Below are positions 45,308-54,021 of a DNA stretch of 64,000 nucleotides, piece by piece. Source of the DNA: an uncultured Dehalococcoidia bacterium (GTDB taxonomy: Bacteria > Chloroflexota > Dehalococcoidia > Lucifugimonadales > UBA1123); contig CATOSI010000001.1 in the NCBI GenBank assembly GCA_951812505.1, forward strand, positions 434,001-498,000, in the 5' to 3' direction. Both the position numbers and the translations under genes were made by a program. Each line of letters opens with the position of its first letter. Position 1 is the stretch's first letter. The notes under the pieces are model-generated. The model had not been told where the DNA came from. It saw only the letters and a list, made by a program, of their open reading frames with translations, and searched no databases.

Positions 45308-46677
45308 GTCCCGTGTCCTCAGGCTTCGGTTCAACGAGAGTAGCGGTTCTGGGTGGTGGGCTGGCAGGACTGTCGGCGGCACGCTCTCTCATTGAGATGG
45401 GCTTTCAGGTGTTTCTTATCGAGAAGCGGCCTTTCTTAGGAGGGAGGGCATTTTCGTTCTACTCGCACGAGACCGACAGCGAGGTGGACAACGGTCAGCA
45501 TGTCTTTATGGGCTGCTGCACGTATTACATTGACTTTGTCCGGGCGCTCGGCGCCTACTGTGACGCGACTCTGCAAGATTCACTTCATGCAGAGGTTGTG
45601 CTGGATGGAAAGAGGGGGACACTCTCAAGTATGCCGTTTCTCGGACCTTTGCACTTCATGCCTTCCTTCTTGAAGTATCCTCATCTCGGCATTAGCGACA
45701 AAATACGCGCCGCATATGGACTTGTCCGCGCCGGTCTGACCGACAGACGCAAGAATTCGCCGACGCTCGACTCTGAGACCTTCTATAACTGGCTGAAGCG
45801 ACACCAACAGCCAGAGAGGGCTATCGAGAATTTCTGGAATCTCGTCATACTGCCGACGCTTAACGACGATGTCAGGAGCGTGAGCGCGGACATGGCTCTC
45901 AAGGTGATAAAAGAGGGCCTCCTGAAGCGCCCGGGGGACGCGGCAATCGGATATGCCCGCGTCGGACTGAGTTCTCTTGCTGGACTGCCAGGACAGCGTT
46001 TCATCGAGGAGCGTGGAGGCTCGGTGCTCCTGCGGACGACAGTCCGCTCACTACTCTTCGACAGCGACAGGGTTTGTGGTGTGCAGCTCTCGGACGGTTC
46101 TAGTTTGAGGGCAGACGCATACGTCAGTGCGCTGCCCCACGACATTCTGCTCGATTGTCTGCCCACCAAAAGAGCAGCAGACCCTTTCTTCGCGAGTGTC
46201 GCAGAACTCCAGTCGGCTCCCATAGTAGGCGTGCATCTGTGGTATGACAGGCACGTTATGGAAGAGCCATTCGTCGCATTTATAAACAGTCCAATACAGT
46301 GGGTCTTCAATCGCAGCTTGATCCAGGGCAACAGTGAATCCCTCGGTCAGCATGTGTGCATATCGCTCAGCGGCGCCTGGCAATTCATAGACCGTCCAAA
46401 AGAGGAACTCCGGGAGTTATTTGAGCAAGAGATGGAGCGACTGTTCCCCTCGGCCCGCGGCGCCGCAATCGAGAAATCGCTTATCATAAAGCAGCCAAAC
46501 GCCACATTCCGATCTGTGCCGGGGGTGAGTCGGCTCCGACCAGCCCAGGAAACTCCAATTCCGAACCTCTTTCTGGCAGGAGACTGGACCGATACCGACT
46601 GGCCGTCCACGATGGAAGGTGCAGTGCGCAGCGGTGTCTATGCCGCCAATGCAATTGCCGACAGAGTCGCGGGTTGA
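45280..46677 (+). CDS. hpnE: Hydroxysqualene dehydroxylase HpnE
   Basis: The product is 465 aa, a flavin-dependent amine-oxidase-like protein. FAD motif VAVLGGGLAGLSAARSL is at about residues 22-38, then EKRPFLGGRAFSF and, near the end, NLFLAGDWTDTDWPSTMEGAVRSG. It reduces hydroxysqualene to squalene, completing HpnCDE. The ATG at 45280 and the first codons lie inside MITE copy 2; a GTG at 45313 just beyond the element is an alternative that still precedes the FAD motif. No strong ribosome site is seen for either. Confidence 0.9.
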   Translation: MSKLAGRRTSPVSSGFGSTRVAVLGGGLAGLSAARSLIEMGFQVFLIEKRPFLGGRAFSFYSHETDSEVDNGQHVFMGCCTYYIDFVRALGAYCDATLQDSLHAEVVLDGKRGTLSSMPFLGPLHFMPSFLKYPHLGISDKIRAAYGLVRAGLTDRRKNSPTLDSETFYNWLKRHQQPERAIENFWNLVILPTLNDDVRSVSADMALKVIKEGLLKRPGDAAIGYARVGLSSLAGLPGQRFIEERGGSVLLRTTVRSLLFDSDRVCGVQLSDGSSLRADAYVSALPHDILLDCLPTKRAADPFFASVAELQSAPIVGVHLWYDRHVMEEPFVAFINSPIQWVFNRSLIQGNSESLGQHVCISLSGAWQFIDRPKEELRELFEQEMERLFPSARGAAIEKSLIIKQPNATFRSVPGVSRLRPAQETPIPNLFLAGDWTDTDWPSTMEGAVRSGVYAANAIADRVAG

Positions 46678-46761
46678 CTACTTCGTTGACCCTGTCTCGG
46701 ACAGGTTGCTAAACTCGCCTTGGGTCGGCGACTTAAATTTCGAGGAGTACATCGGGACGGC

Positions 46762-47937
46762 GTGGCAAATAGATTAGCGGCAGCCGTAGCTTTGATTTTT
46801 CTTGCGCTCTTATCGGGTCATGGGACGATTGAGGCGCAGTTGGACTATCGGACGGTTGAAGGTGTAGTCGTAAGTGGGACGGCAGGAGGCGCCGACTTGT
46901 TCGGTCAGGTCGTTACACTGCATCGCGTCACATCCACCGGATTCGACGATGTTACAACTCTCACAGATGATGCCGGCGCCTTCAGATTCGAAAGAATCGA
47001 ATACGATCCCTCGACAAGCTATGGTGTGTCGGTGCGATACCAGGATGCCATCTACGGCACCGACCTGGATATGGCGGCCGGTTCCCCCCCACTGGTTACG
47101 TTGACTGTGTACGAAGCGACGCACGACGATTCGATTGTGTCTGTCGGAGCCACTTCTCTGCTGCTGGCTGCCGCAGATGCCACCGACCAGACGCTGGCGG
47201 TTCTGGAGATCATTACCCTGGTCAATGGTTCGGACTTGGCATACGTGCCTGGCACAGGAGTGATGGAACTACTCAGATTCGGCCTGCCCGCCGGTGCGAC
47301 CGAACTCTCATTGGACACACGGCTAATCGGTGCGGACTTCATACAGGTTGACCGGGGATTCGCTCTACTTGCCAGTGTCCCACCGGGCGAACACGAAATC
47401 ATGTTCTCTTACAGATTTCCTTATCCAAGCGAGGCATTTTCGCTCGAAAAGACTTATCGCTATGGTGCCGACTCGCTCCGTATCCTGGCTCCGGAGGAAG
47501 TGGTTTCCATTGCGGTTGAGGGGCTTGGCGCGCCTGAAAGTGTGAAGATTGGTGAGCGTCAGTACCGAGTCTTAACAGCGGACGGTGTGGGCAGAGGCGA
47601 GTCGCTTGCCATGGAACTCAACGGACTGCCTACCCGTAGTGTCACCGACAGGATTACTGACAGCGTTTCAGGCATAAAGTTCCAGTTCATTGCACCGGTA
47701 GCGTTAGGCGTCCTCATGGTCGCCTTGCTGATTTATGGCGCGTTAACGAAGAGCGCAGGCCGACGGCATGTCGAGTCCACTTCGGACGTCTCCATTGAGC
47801 GAGCTGTCATATTCAGAATGATATCCGACCTTACCGACAACTATGAGTCGGGCGAAATATCGGACGAGGAATATCGCCAGCGACTTCTGGTCTTGAATGC
47901 AAGACTCACTGCTCTTGGAGAGTATTCGCGGGGTTGA
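46762..47937 (+). CDS. Secreted or membrane-anchored protein with C-terminal TM and SHOCT-like tail
   Basis: The product is 391 aa from a GTG at 46762, 14 bases after GAGGAG; a TTG at 46720 is possible. It has a signal peptide-like N-terminus (AAAVALIFLALLSG), a carboxypeptidase-regulatory-like beta domain (YRTVEGVVVSGTAGGADLFG onward), a long beta-rich extracytoplasmic region, one TM helix near residues 330-350 and a cytoplasmic tail. The tail ends DNYESGEISDEEYRQRL, as in SHOCT-like short domains. The function is unknown. It may be linked to the hpn genes by co-transcription (85-base gap) in envelope lipid or surface maintenance; this is speculation. Confidence 0.65.
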   Translation: MANRLAAAVALIFLALLSGHGTIEAQLDYRTVEGVVVSGTAGGADLFGQVVTLHRVTSTGFDDVTTLTDDAGAFRFERIEYDPSTSYGVSVRYQDAIYGTDLDMAAGSPPLVTLTVYEATHDDSIVSVGATSLLLAAADATDQTLAVLEIITLVNGSDLAYVPGTGVMELLRFGLPAGATELSLDTRLIGADFIQVDRGFALLASVPPGEHEIMFSYRFPYPSEAFSLEKTYRYGADSLRILAPEEVVSIAVEGLGAPESVKIGERQYRVLTADGVGRGESLAMELNGLPTRSVTDRITDSVSGIKFQFIAPVALGVLMVALLIYGALTKSAGRRHVESTSDVSIERAVIFRMISDLTDNYESGEISDEEYRQRLLVLNARLTALGEYSRG

Positions 47938-47961
47938 TGTATTGCTTGATGTTAGTGTAAA

Positions 47962-47997
47962 GAAGAGAGTCCGGCTTTCTAGTGCCGGACCCTCTTC
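47962..47997. terminator. Terminator between convergent genes
   Basis: A 14-bp stem with one mismatch (GAAGAGAGTCCGGC against GCCGGACCCTCTTC) has an 8-nt loop. An A-rich tract precedes it on the plus strand, giving TTCTTTAC after the stem on the minus strand. It separates the 47937 and 48034 stops. Confidence 0.7.
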
Positions 47998-48033
47998 ACT
48001 AAGCCTATCCATGTCCCCATGAGGGGCGTTCTG

Positions 48034-50061
48034 TTATCTGGACAGAGCCGACGCGATCGTGGTTGACTGGCCCAGGTCGAAGCCTATGGGGATGCCGCCG
48101 CCATTCGTAGGTCTGTAGCCCGCGCTGACGCCGTTGCTCGACAGCATGGCGTTGATCCGGTCGAACATGGATGCGGCGCTGTCAATTGTCACCTTGTTTA
48201 TCTCCCCACGCATCATCGCGTGGTTCTTCAGAAGGAGCGACGCCGGCTTGTACGGATCGAACTCACCGTTGTTTATGTCGTTCTCGCTGAAGTAGGACTT
48301 TAGTCGCTCTACAATGCGCGGATTGCTGTCCGAGATTGCCCTGAGCGTGATGGGTTCCTTCAGATGTGGTGCGTAAGCCTGGTTAACCAGCCTCAGGTAG
48401 AATCCCGGATCGAGCAGATCCTCGATGTCAGCCTCTCTGACACGTGTGACTTCTATCCAGTTAACCGGTGTGCGTCCGACCGAAGCCATGGCCTCGTTGA
48501 TGTGATCGAAGTGCTCCCGGTTCTCATTCGAAGTGTCCATCAGCACTGCAAGACTTGTGTAGTTCTCGCCTAGAAGCGAGATGAACGTCGGCAGATTCTC
48601 GGCGGTGCCGACCGGAATTACAACCCACCTTGGGTCGAGCTTGGAAGCTCCTTCAGCAGCGCACATTTCACCGAGCACCTGCAGGTATATCAAGTCCGAG
48701 GCCGAACCAACCAACAGACAGTGTGGAGCCAGGAACAGGGTTTGAACGAGCTGATATCCCAGCGCCATCTGGAGGGGGAAGACCGTGTCGTCGCTGTTCT
48801 GCAATATATCCTGGCTGATGGTCGTTCCGAGGTTATCCATATCCTCGACGGTTCTAACGGCGGAGAGGTTGTCCAGATCAACCATAAACGGGGAGTGGGT
48901 CGTGTAAACGACCTGGTGCTTGGGAGCCAACCTCTCGTTGATGAATCGCTGGAAGTCGTACTGGGCGAGGGCGTGCAGGCTGAGTCCTGGCTCGTCCAGC
49001 AGGAAAATCATGTCACGGTCCTGCTCTTCCTGTATCTTCTCTATCATGGAGAAGTACACAAGGAAACTGAAGAACCATACAAATCCCTTAGATCGCTCGT
49101 CGAATGGCACCGATACGCGATGCCGCTCGTTCCAAACACGAACGTGAAGGATGGCGCCGCTGTTGAGAGGAGGCGGGTCGTTCGGGTTTGCAGAGGATAG
49201 ATCGAACTGAACGCGGAGTTGCTTGTTCTGCTTCCAGAACTCGAAGACCTCATCGCTGATTCCGATTGAGGCGGATTCCAGCTCTGCCTTGAGGTATTCG
49301 AAGTTGGTCTCGTGTTCCAGGTCGTCGAGGCTGCTTCCTACCATGGACAATAGTGCCATGAAGGTGCGGTCGGCGTCGTCCAACTCCTCAGGAGTCGTCC
49401 TGCGGTTCTTGATATCCTCAATGGATATTCGACCGCGCATCGTGCTGTAGTTGTCGAAGTACACGAGCACGGGCAGATAGCGCTCGAGGTGTTCCAGTAC
49501 AACTTGCTGGCGCAGGTCGTTCTTGGGCAGCCGCTCTATGAGAGCGTCAACCGCCGGGTTCTTGGTCTCTATTGACTGCAATCGCTCCTGCAGCTCCTGC
49601 CATGTTCCGACCGAAGAGACATACTGATGTATCTCTTCCGGCAGTCCCGCAGACTCAACCAGATGCTGGGTAACAGCGGTCTCGTCCATGTCGAACTGCC
49701 AGGCTCTCTGATTCTTATAATTCTTGGATGCCATTACGCGGCGCGAACGCATCACGCCCTGCCCAAACTTGCTTTCCAGCTCCGTGATTTCCTCGTCGCT
49801 CAGTTCGAACTCCGCACGAACTGCGACGTCGGGCTGGGAGTCGTGGCGCCTTCTGTAGCGCACGTAACCCTTTCTGGGATAGTCTCGAAGACTGAACTTT
49901 CCACTGGCGCTGTCCACCGGATTGAGGCGCCTCAGCGCCTGAAGAAATGCTGTCTTGCCCGACTCGTTCTTGCCCACCATGCATGTGACGTTATCCAGAG
50001 ATACCCATCCCGAGTCGTCAATACTGCGGTAGTTCGTAACTCTCGCTCTGATTAGCCTCAT
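48034..50061 (-). CDS. OLD-family AAA ATPase with degenerate TOPRIM domain
   Basis: The product is 675 aa, with GAGGAGG upstream. An SMC/RecF-like ATPase opens LIRARVTNYRSI and has P-loop GKNESGKT (residues 30-37), a coiled middle region, and Walker B MIFLLDEPGLSLHA followed by VVYTTHSPFMV. The C-terminal half should be a TOPRIM nuclease, but the usual V-E-G-x-S-D reads VGSASD and the later D-x-D reads MDTSNEN, so key metal-binding acids look absent. OLD proteins act in phage exclusion, for example with a helicase partner in Gabija. No such partner is adjacent, so this is a solitary OLD-like ATPase of unproven role. Confidence 0.82.
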   Translation of the reverse strand: MRLIRARVTNYRSIDDSGWVSLDNVTCMVGKNESGKTAFLQALRRLNPVDSASGKFSLRDYPRKGYVRYRRRHDSQPDVAVRAEFELSDEEITELESKFGQGVMRSRRVMASKNYKNQRAWQFDMDETAVTQHLVESAGLPEEIHQYVSSVGTWQELQERLQSIETKNPAVDALIERLPKNDLRQQVVLEHLERYLPVLVYFDNYSTMRGRISIEDIKNRRTTPEELDDADRTFMALLSMVGSSLDDLEHETNFEYLKAELESASIGISDEVFEFWKQNKQLRVQFDLSSANPNDPPPLNSGAILHVRVWNERHRVSVPFDERSKGFVWFFSFLVYFSMIEKIQEEQDRDMIFLLDEPGLSLHALAQYDFQRFINERLAPKHQVVYTTHSPFMVDLDNLSAVRTVEDMDNLGTTISQDILQNSDDTVFPLQMALGYQLVQTLFLAPHCLLVGSASDLIYLQVLGEMCAAEGASKLDPRWVVIPVGTAENLPTFISLLGENYTSLAVLMDTSNENREHFDHINEAMASVGRTPVNWIEVTRVREADIEDLLDPGFYLRLVNQAYAPHLKEPITLRAISDSNPRIVERLKSYFSENDINNGEFDPYKPASLLLKNHAMMRGEINKVTIDSAASMFDRINAMLSSNGVSAGYRPTNGGGIPIGFDLGQSTTIASALSR

Positions 50062-50264
50062 TTTTCCTCCTCGGCAAATCCTCCGCGCGGTCCCGATGCC
50101 GGCTCTTTACGTCATCGGTTAGCACAATTATTCACTACGGTGCGTCTTAGGAATCAGAGGGTGTTTAACTCTCTGACCTACACCCCCTGTCCACTGTTCG
50201 CAAAGAGTAACATTGGGCAACAGTTCCTCTTCAAGGAGTTTATGTGCCTTGTTTTATACTTGTA

Positions 50265-50323
50265 CAAAAATACGCCGACTCTTATGGAAGTCCCGAGAGG
50301 TAATTCCACAGTAAGAGTCGGCG
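50265..50323 (-). terminator. Large intrinsic terminator of the 50354 SDR gene
   Basis: A perfect 12-bp inverted repeat (CGCCGACTCTTA at 50273-50284 and its complement at 50312-50323) is extended inward by TGGAA/TTCCA after a 3-base bulge. On the minus strand it is followed by TATTTTTG. It ends the SDR transcript and separates it from the OLD gene. Confidence 0.8.
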
Positions 50324-50353
50324 CAATAGGCCAAGGAGGATTTTCTGTCGATT

Positions 50354-51202
50354 CTAGATCTGGCTGTAGCCCGATCCCTTCCGATCCACGCCAGTGCCTC
50401 GAGCCTCATCTATCCAGCCGAATTCCTTCAGGATCTCCTGGCTGTAGGTGACTCGGCCAGTAACCGTGTCCAGCGGTTCTGAAGCAAGCAACAGAGAGGA
50501 CTTAGCCATGAGGTCGGGGTGCTCGCCACGGGGATCGTCTATTCCTGTCACGAGGTTGTGGAAAACGGTCCCTGGCGTGGGAACTACCTGAGAAGGAGAA
50601 ACGCAGGTAACCGATATCCCATACTGGTAAACCTCCTGCGCAAGTCCCTGGGAGAATCGTTCCAGCGCCGCCTTTTCAGCTCCATAGCATGTGCCGCCGG
50701 AATTGGCCGGCGCATCGGGGTAAGGTCCGCGTCCGGGCCCTATGGCCGCGCCTGAAGAGATGTTCACTATACTGCCGCTCTTCTTGTCTATCATGTCTTG
50801 CAACACCAGTTGGCATAGAATGAACGGCGCGTGAAAGTTCACTGCCCACGAACGCATCCAGCGTCGCAACGGATAGTCCTTTACAGGAATGAAGTACGTC
50901 AGGGCGGCGTTGTTAACGAGTACGTCAACGCTGCCATATGCGCTGTGAGCTTCCTCGATGAGACGCTCGCAGTCTTCAGGAAGCGAAATGTTCACCGCAG
51001 ACGCGGTTGCTTCGCCGCCCGACTCGCGTATATCGGCGACAGTCTTTTCCAGAGATCCCTCCAGAATGTGGTCTCCCTCCCTAAGGGTGCGCGCGGCTGC
51101 GACGACCTTTCCGCCTTCCTCGGCGAACAGTCTTGCAATTCCCGCTCCGATGCCCCTGCTTGCACCGGTTACTACACACACTTTGCCGTCTAATCTTCCC
51201 AT
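50354..51202 (-). CDS. SDR-family oxidoreductase
   Basis: The product is 282 aa; GGAGGA lies six bases before the ATG. It has TGASRGIGAGIA (about residues 13-24), NNAA, NISSGAA and a complete YGAEK (catalytic Tyr and Lys). There is an insertion between the Ser and Tyr (GPGRGPYPDAPANSGGT), and the C-terminus lacks the usual GG-x-x motif. Unlike the 2648 and 7948 copies it retains the full catalytic set. The substrate is unknown. It is divergent from the cyclase-family gene. Confidence 0.85.
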   Translation of the reverse strand: MGRLDGKVCVVTGASRGIGAGIARLFAEEGGKVVAAARTLREGDHILEGSLEKTVADIRESGGEATASAVNISLPEDCERLIEEAHSAYGSVDVLVNNAALTYFIPVKDYPLRRWMRSWAVNFHAPFILCQLVLQDMIDKKSGSIVNISSGAAIGPGRGPYPDAPANSGGTCYGAEKAALERFSQGLAQEVYQYGISVTCVSPSQVVPTPGTVFHNLVTGIDDPRGEHPDLMAKSSLLLASEPLDTVTGRVTYSQEILKEFGWIDEARGTGVDRKGSGYSQI

Positions 51203-51343
51203 TTTGGTCCTCCAGTTTCTTTTTCTTCGCTTGACGACCGCATTATATACCTATATATACCCTTCGGTTGTATCACCTTATGGGGTTGTGTGTGTATAGA
51301 CGATGGAGTACATTTCCGACAGCATTGAAATGGAGGTATTCCG

Positions 51344-52261
51344 ATGTCCGAAAGACAGGCTCCGAGCAAAGACGAAGTAATGTCCTACCTGAGAGAACGT
51401 CGAAACTGGGGCAGATGGGGCGACAAGGGATCAGCAGGGGCGATAAATCTCATAGATTCCGAGAAGAGATTGGAAGCCGTAGGGCTGGTTAAGAATGGTC
51501 GAACCGTATCGTTGAGCAGACCCCTACCGGTGGAACCAAAAGCCGAGAATCCAAGGCCGGCCCAGCACTATATGTTCGTCATGGACCGTCCTCATGGGGG
51601 AGGGGCGGCGATGGACTTCTACGGCGTCTCTTATCATGGCACGGCGACAACTCACATAGACGCTCTTTGCCACGTATGGGACTCCGGTGGCATGTGGGAC
51701 GGCAAGTCACCAGAGGAGATCCTTAGCTTCTCGGGCGGCACTTACGGTACGGTTGACGCTTGGAGTGACGGCATTCTTACGAGGGGAGTTCTGGTCGATG
51801 TTCCACGGCACCGCGGAACACCTTACGTAACGCTCGACTCGCCCGTCCATGGATGGGAGCTTGAGGAGATCGCAGAGGCGCAGGGAGTGGAGATAAGGGC
51901 CGGCGACGCCGTCATGGTGTACAGCGGAAGGGAAGCATACGCTGCTGAACACGGAGGCAGCTGGGCGGGAGAAGATTCCCGGCCCGGTCTTCACGCATCA
52001 TGTCTTAAATTCGTGCGAGACAATGACATTTCGATTCTGGGCTGGGACATGATGGACGCATCTCCTAATGAATACGACGTGCCCTGGACCGTTCACGGAG
52101 TCATTTTCGCATACGGCGTCGCGCTCCTGGACAACTCACTTCTGGAGCCGCTTGCCAATGCATGTTCTGAGGAAGGGCGATACGAATTCATGCTGACGAT
52201 CAATCCGTTAAACGTAGTCGGTGGGACAGGTTCTCCGGTCAACCCCATAGCGGTCTTTTAG
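51344..52261 (+). CDS. Cyclase-family metal-dependent hydrolase
   Basis: The product is 305 aa; GGAGGT lies six bases before the ATG. The metal motif of the kynurenine-formamidase/cyclase family is YHGTATTHIDALCHVW (H-x-G-T-x-x-T-H-x-D-x-x-x-H), with GVLVDVPRHRG, GDAVMVYSGRE and LGWDMMDASP following. Longer members like this one act on unknown amides or lactones. It is divergently oriented from the SDR, with a 141-bp shared promoter region. Confidence 0.84.
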   Translation: MSERQAPSKDEVMSYLRERRNWGRWGDKGSAGAINLIDSEKRLEAVGLVKNGRTVSLSRPLPVEPKAENPRPAQHYMFVMDRPHGGGAAMDFYGVSYHGTATTHIDALCHVWDSGGMWDGKSPEEILSFSGGTYGTVDAWSDGILTRGVLVDVPRHRGTPYVTLDSPVHGWELEEIAEAQGVEIRAGDAVMVYSGREAYAAEHGGSWAGEDSRPGLHASCLKFVRDNDISILGWDMMDASPNEYDVPWTVHGVIFAYGVALLDNSLLEPLANACSEEGRYEFMLTINPLNVVGGTGSPVNPIAVF

Positions 52262-52322
52262 GGATGCCGTACTGATTTGCTTGCCAAAACAGTCTTATGG
52301 CGTCGAGCTGAGACACGGGGAC

Positions 52323-52916
52323 TTAACATCCCTCTTCGTTCGCAGAATCATTGCATAATGCTATGCAATCAATGGGAATGCCAAGCGATTTGATGTCCAG
52401 CCCGAATCCGGCAACCGTGAAATACACTCTGTCCGCACGAGATGCCACGGCTTGATTTACCCGGCCGAGAATGTCGCGATACTCACGACCAAGCCGTGAA
52501 TCGGGTACGATTCCAAGTCCGACCTCGTTGGTGACCATTACCCAGGTTGCTGATGACTCTTCGCAAACTTCGAGGAGCCTTTCGACTTCAGATAATATTC
52601 TTGCTTCCGCGTCACGACAGCGCTCTAGGCTCAGCAGAAGATTGCTGACCCATAGTGTAAGACAGTCCAACAGACAAACGTCGTAGCCATCCAACGCTTT
52701 CGGTATGGCTGAGGTTAGGTCTCTCGGCTCTTCCAGCGTCTTCCAGGTGCTCGGACGTTGCTGGCGATGATTGGCTATACGGAGCTCCATTTCCGCGTCG
52801 AGCGGCTCTGCCGTGGCAACGAACAGTACGCGTTCTGCAGCGCGCGCCAATTGTTCGCCAAGTCCGCTTTTGCCGGATCTCGCACCGCCGAGAATGAGAA
52901 TCAATTCCTTGCTCAC
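52323..52916 (-). CDS. cobU: Adenosylcobinamide kinase / guanylyltransferase
   Basis: The product is 197 aa. The GTG start at 52916 is decided by GGAGG five to six bases upstream; the frame extends to 52970 without support. P-loop ILGGARSGKSGLGEQLA is at about residues 8-24. LLDCLTLWVSNLL and VTNEVGLGIVPDSRLGREYRDILGRVNQ are the family core. It phosphorylates adenosylcobinamide and transfers GMP to give AdoCbi-GDP for CobS. It is the last gene of the cobalamin operon. Confidence 0.93.
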   Translation of the reverse strand: MSKELILILGGARSGKSGLGEQLARAAERVLFVATAEPLDAEMELRIANHRQQRPSTWKTLEEPRDLTSAIPKALDGYDVCLLDCLTLWVSNLLLSLERCRDAEARILSEVERLLEVCEESSATWVMVTNEVGLGIVPDSRLGREYRDILGRVNQAVASRADRVYFTVAGFGLDIKSLGIPIDCIALCNDSANEEGC

Positions 52917-52938
52917 ATACTCCTCCCGTGTTGCCAAT

Positions 52939-54012
52939 CTATCGATCCTGAAGGACCTTCGTAAGCGCATGTACTAGCTTCCGGTTGTCGTCCATGCTCC
53001 TTATGCCGATTCTGACGTACTCCGGAAGCCCGAAAGACGTGCAATCTCGGACGCACACGCTGTGATTCGTCAGAAGCCTTCGTCGAATTTCAGTCGCACG
53101 CCCCACTTTGAGCGTAAGGAAATTCGCGGATGACGGAGCGTAATCAAGAGAGAGCAAATCCGCGACTTCTGCCAGGTACTCCTTGCCAATTCGCACAGCC
53201 TCTATGCCCTGCTCGAGGTGCAACCCGTCGGAGATTGCGGCAATCCCCGCGGCTTGAGCGGGGCCATTCACACTCCAGCTGTATTGGTACTGCTTCACGT
53301 GACCGACGACATCCTCTGTCGCCAGCATGTATCCAAGTCTCAGTCCGGTGAGCGCGTAGTCCTTCGTCATAGATCTCAACAGGATTACGTTGGGCATCGT
53401 TAGTAACTCCAGCGAGTCCCAGCGCTTCTCTACAAAAGACAAGTACGCTTCGTCGAGAACCAGAAGTCCGATGTCGCGCAAAGCTGCGGCAATTTCAAAG
53501 ACCTCGTCTGCCCTCAAATACACTCCGGTCGGATTGTTGGGATTACATAGGAAGGAGAGCGCCGGTTTTACCTGGCTGATAGCGTCAATAGCAGCCTGAA
53601 CGTCCCATTGAAATTGCCTCCCGTCAGGAGAGAGCGCGACGGGGGCAACTCCCTGAAGACGACAGGCTGCCTTGTATTCGCTGAATGTGGGGGTGAAGAT
53701 GAATGCAGAGTCGTCTTCCTTGAGAAATGCTCTTGCCAGCAGGTGTATGAGTTCGGTCGAACCGTTGCCGACCAGGATGCTGTCGGGCGCTGCACTTAAT
53801 TCTCGGCCGATGGCGCTTCTGAGTTGCACGCAATCCGTATCTGGGTACGTAGCCAGGTTCGCATTATTCGCGGCCTTGATAACGAGTGGCGACGGTCCAA
53901 GTGGGTTCACGCTTATACTGAAGTCCAGAACATCCTCGTGTCGCAGCCCAAGACTTCTGGGCTCTGACGAGTTGAGACCGCCGTGCATTGGTCTGCCAAT
54001 TCCAAAAGTCAT
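52939..54012 (-). CDS. cobD: Threonine-phosphate decarboxylase (CobD/CobC-like PLP enzyme)
   Basis: The product is 357 aa; AAGGAG lies six bases before the ATG. It is a fold-type I PLP enzyme with MHGGLN and LDFSISVNPLGPS at the N-terminus, CNPNNPTGVYL, DEAYLSF and the PLP lysine in SMTKDYALTGLRLGY. The N-terminal H-G-G separates CobD-type decarboxylases from histidinol-phosphate aminotransferases. It makes (R)-1-amino-2-propanol phosphate, the linker attached by CbiB. It lies between cbiB and cobU. Confidence 0.92.
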   Translation of the reverse strand: MTFGIGRPMHGGLNSSEPRSLGLRHEDVLDFSISVNPLGPSPLVIKAANNANLATYPDTDCVQLRSAIGRELSAAPDSILVGNGSTELIHLLARAFLKEDDSAFIFTPTFSEYKAACRLQGVAPVALSPDGRQFQWDVQAAIDAISQVKPALSFLCNPNNPTGVYLRADEVFEIAAALRDIGLLVLDEAYLSFVEKRWDSLELLTMPNVILLRSMTKDYALTGLRLGYMLATEDVVGHVKQYQYSWSVNGPAQAAGIAAISDGLHLEQGIEAVRIGKEYLAEVADLLSLDYAPSSANFLTLKVGRATEIRRRLLTNHSVCVRDCTSFGLPEYVRIGIRSMDDNRKLVHALTKVLQDR

Positions 54013-54021
54013 TCGAACTCC

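Noticed and set aside
48034..51202. Gabija-like or other OLD-based defence operon
   Set aside because: The OLD gene has no UvrD-like helicase or other partner; its upstream neighbour is an ordinary SDR with its own terminator.
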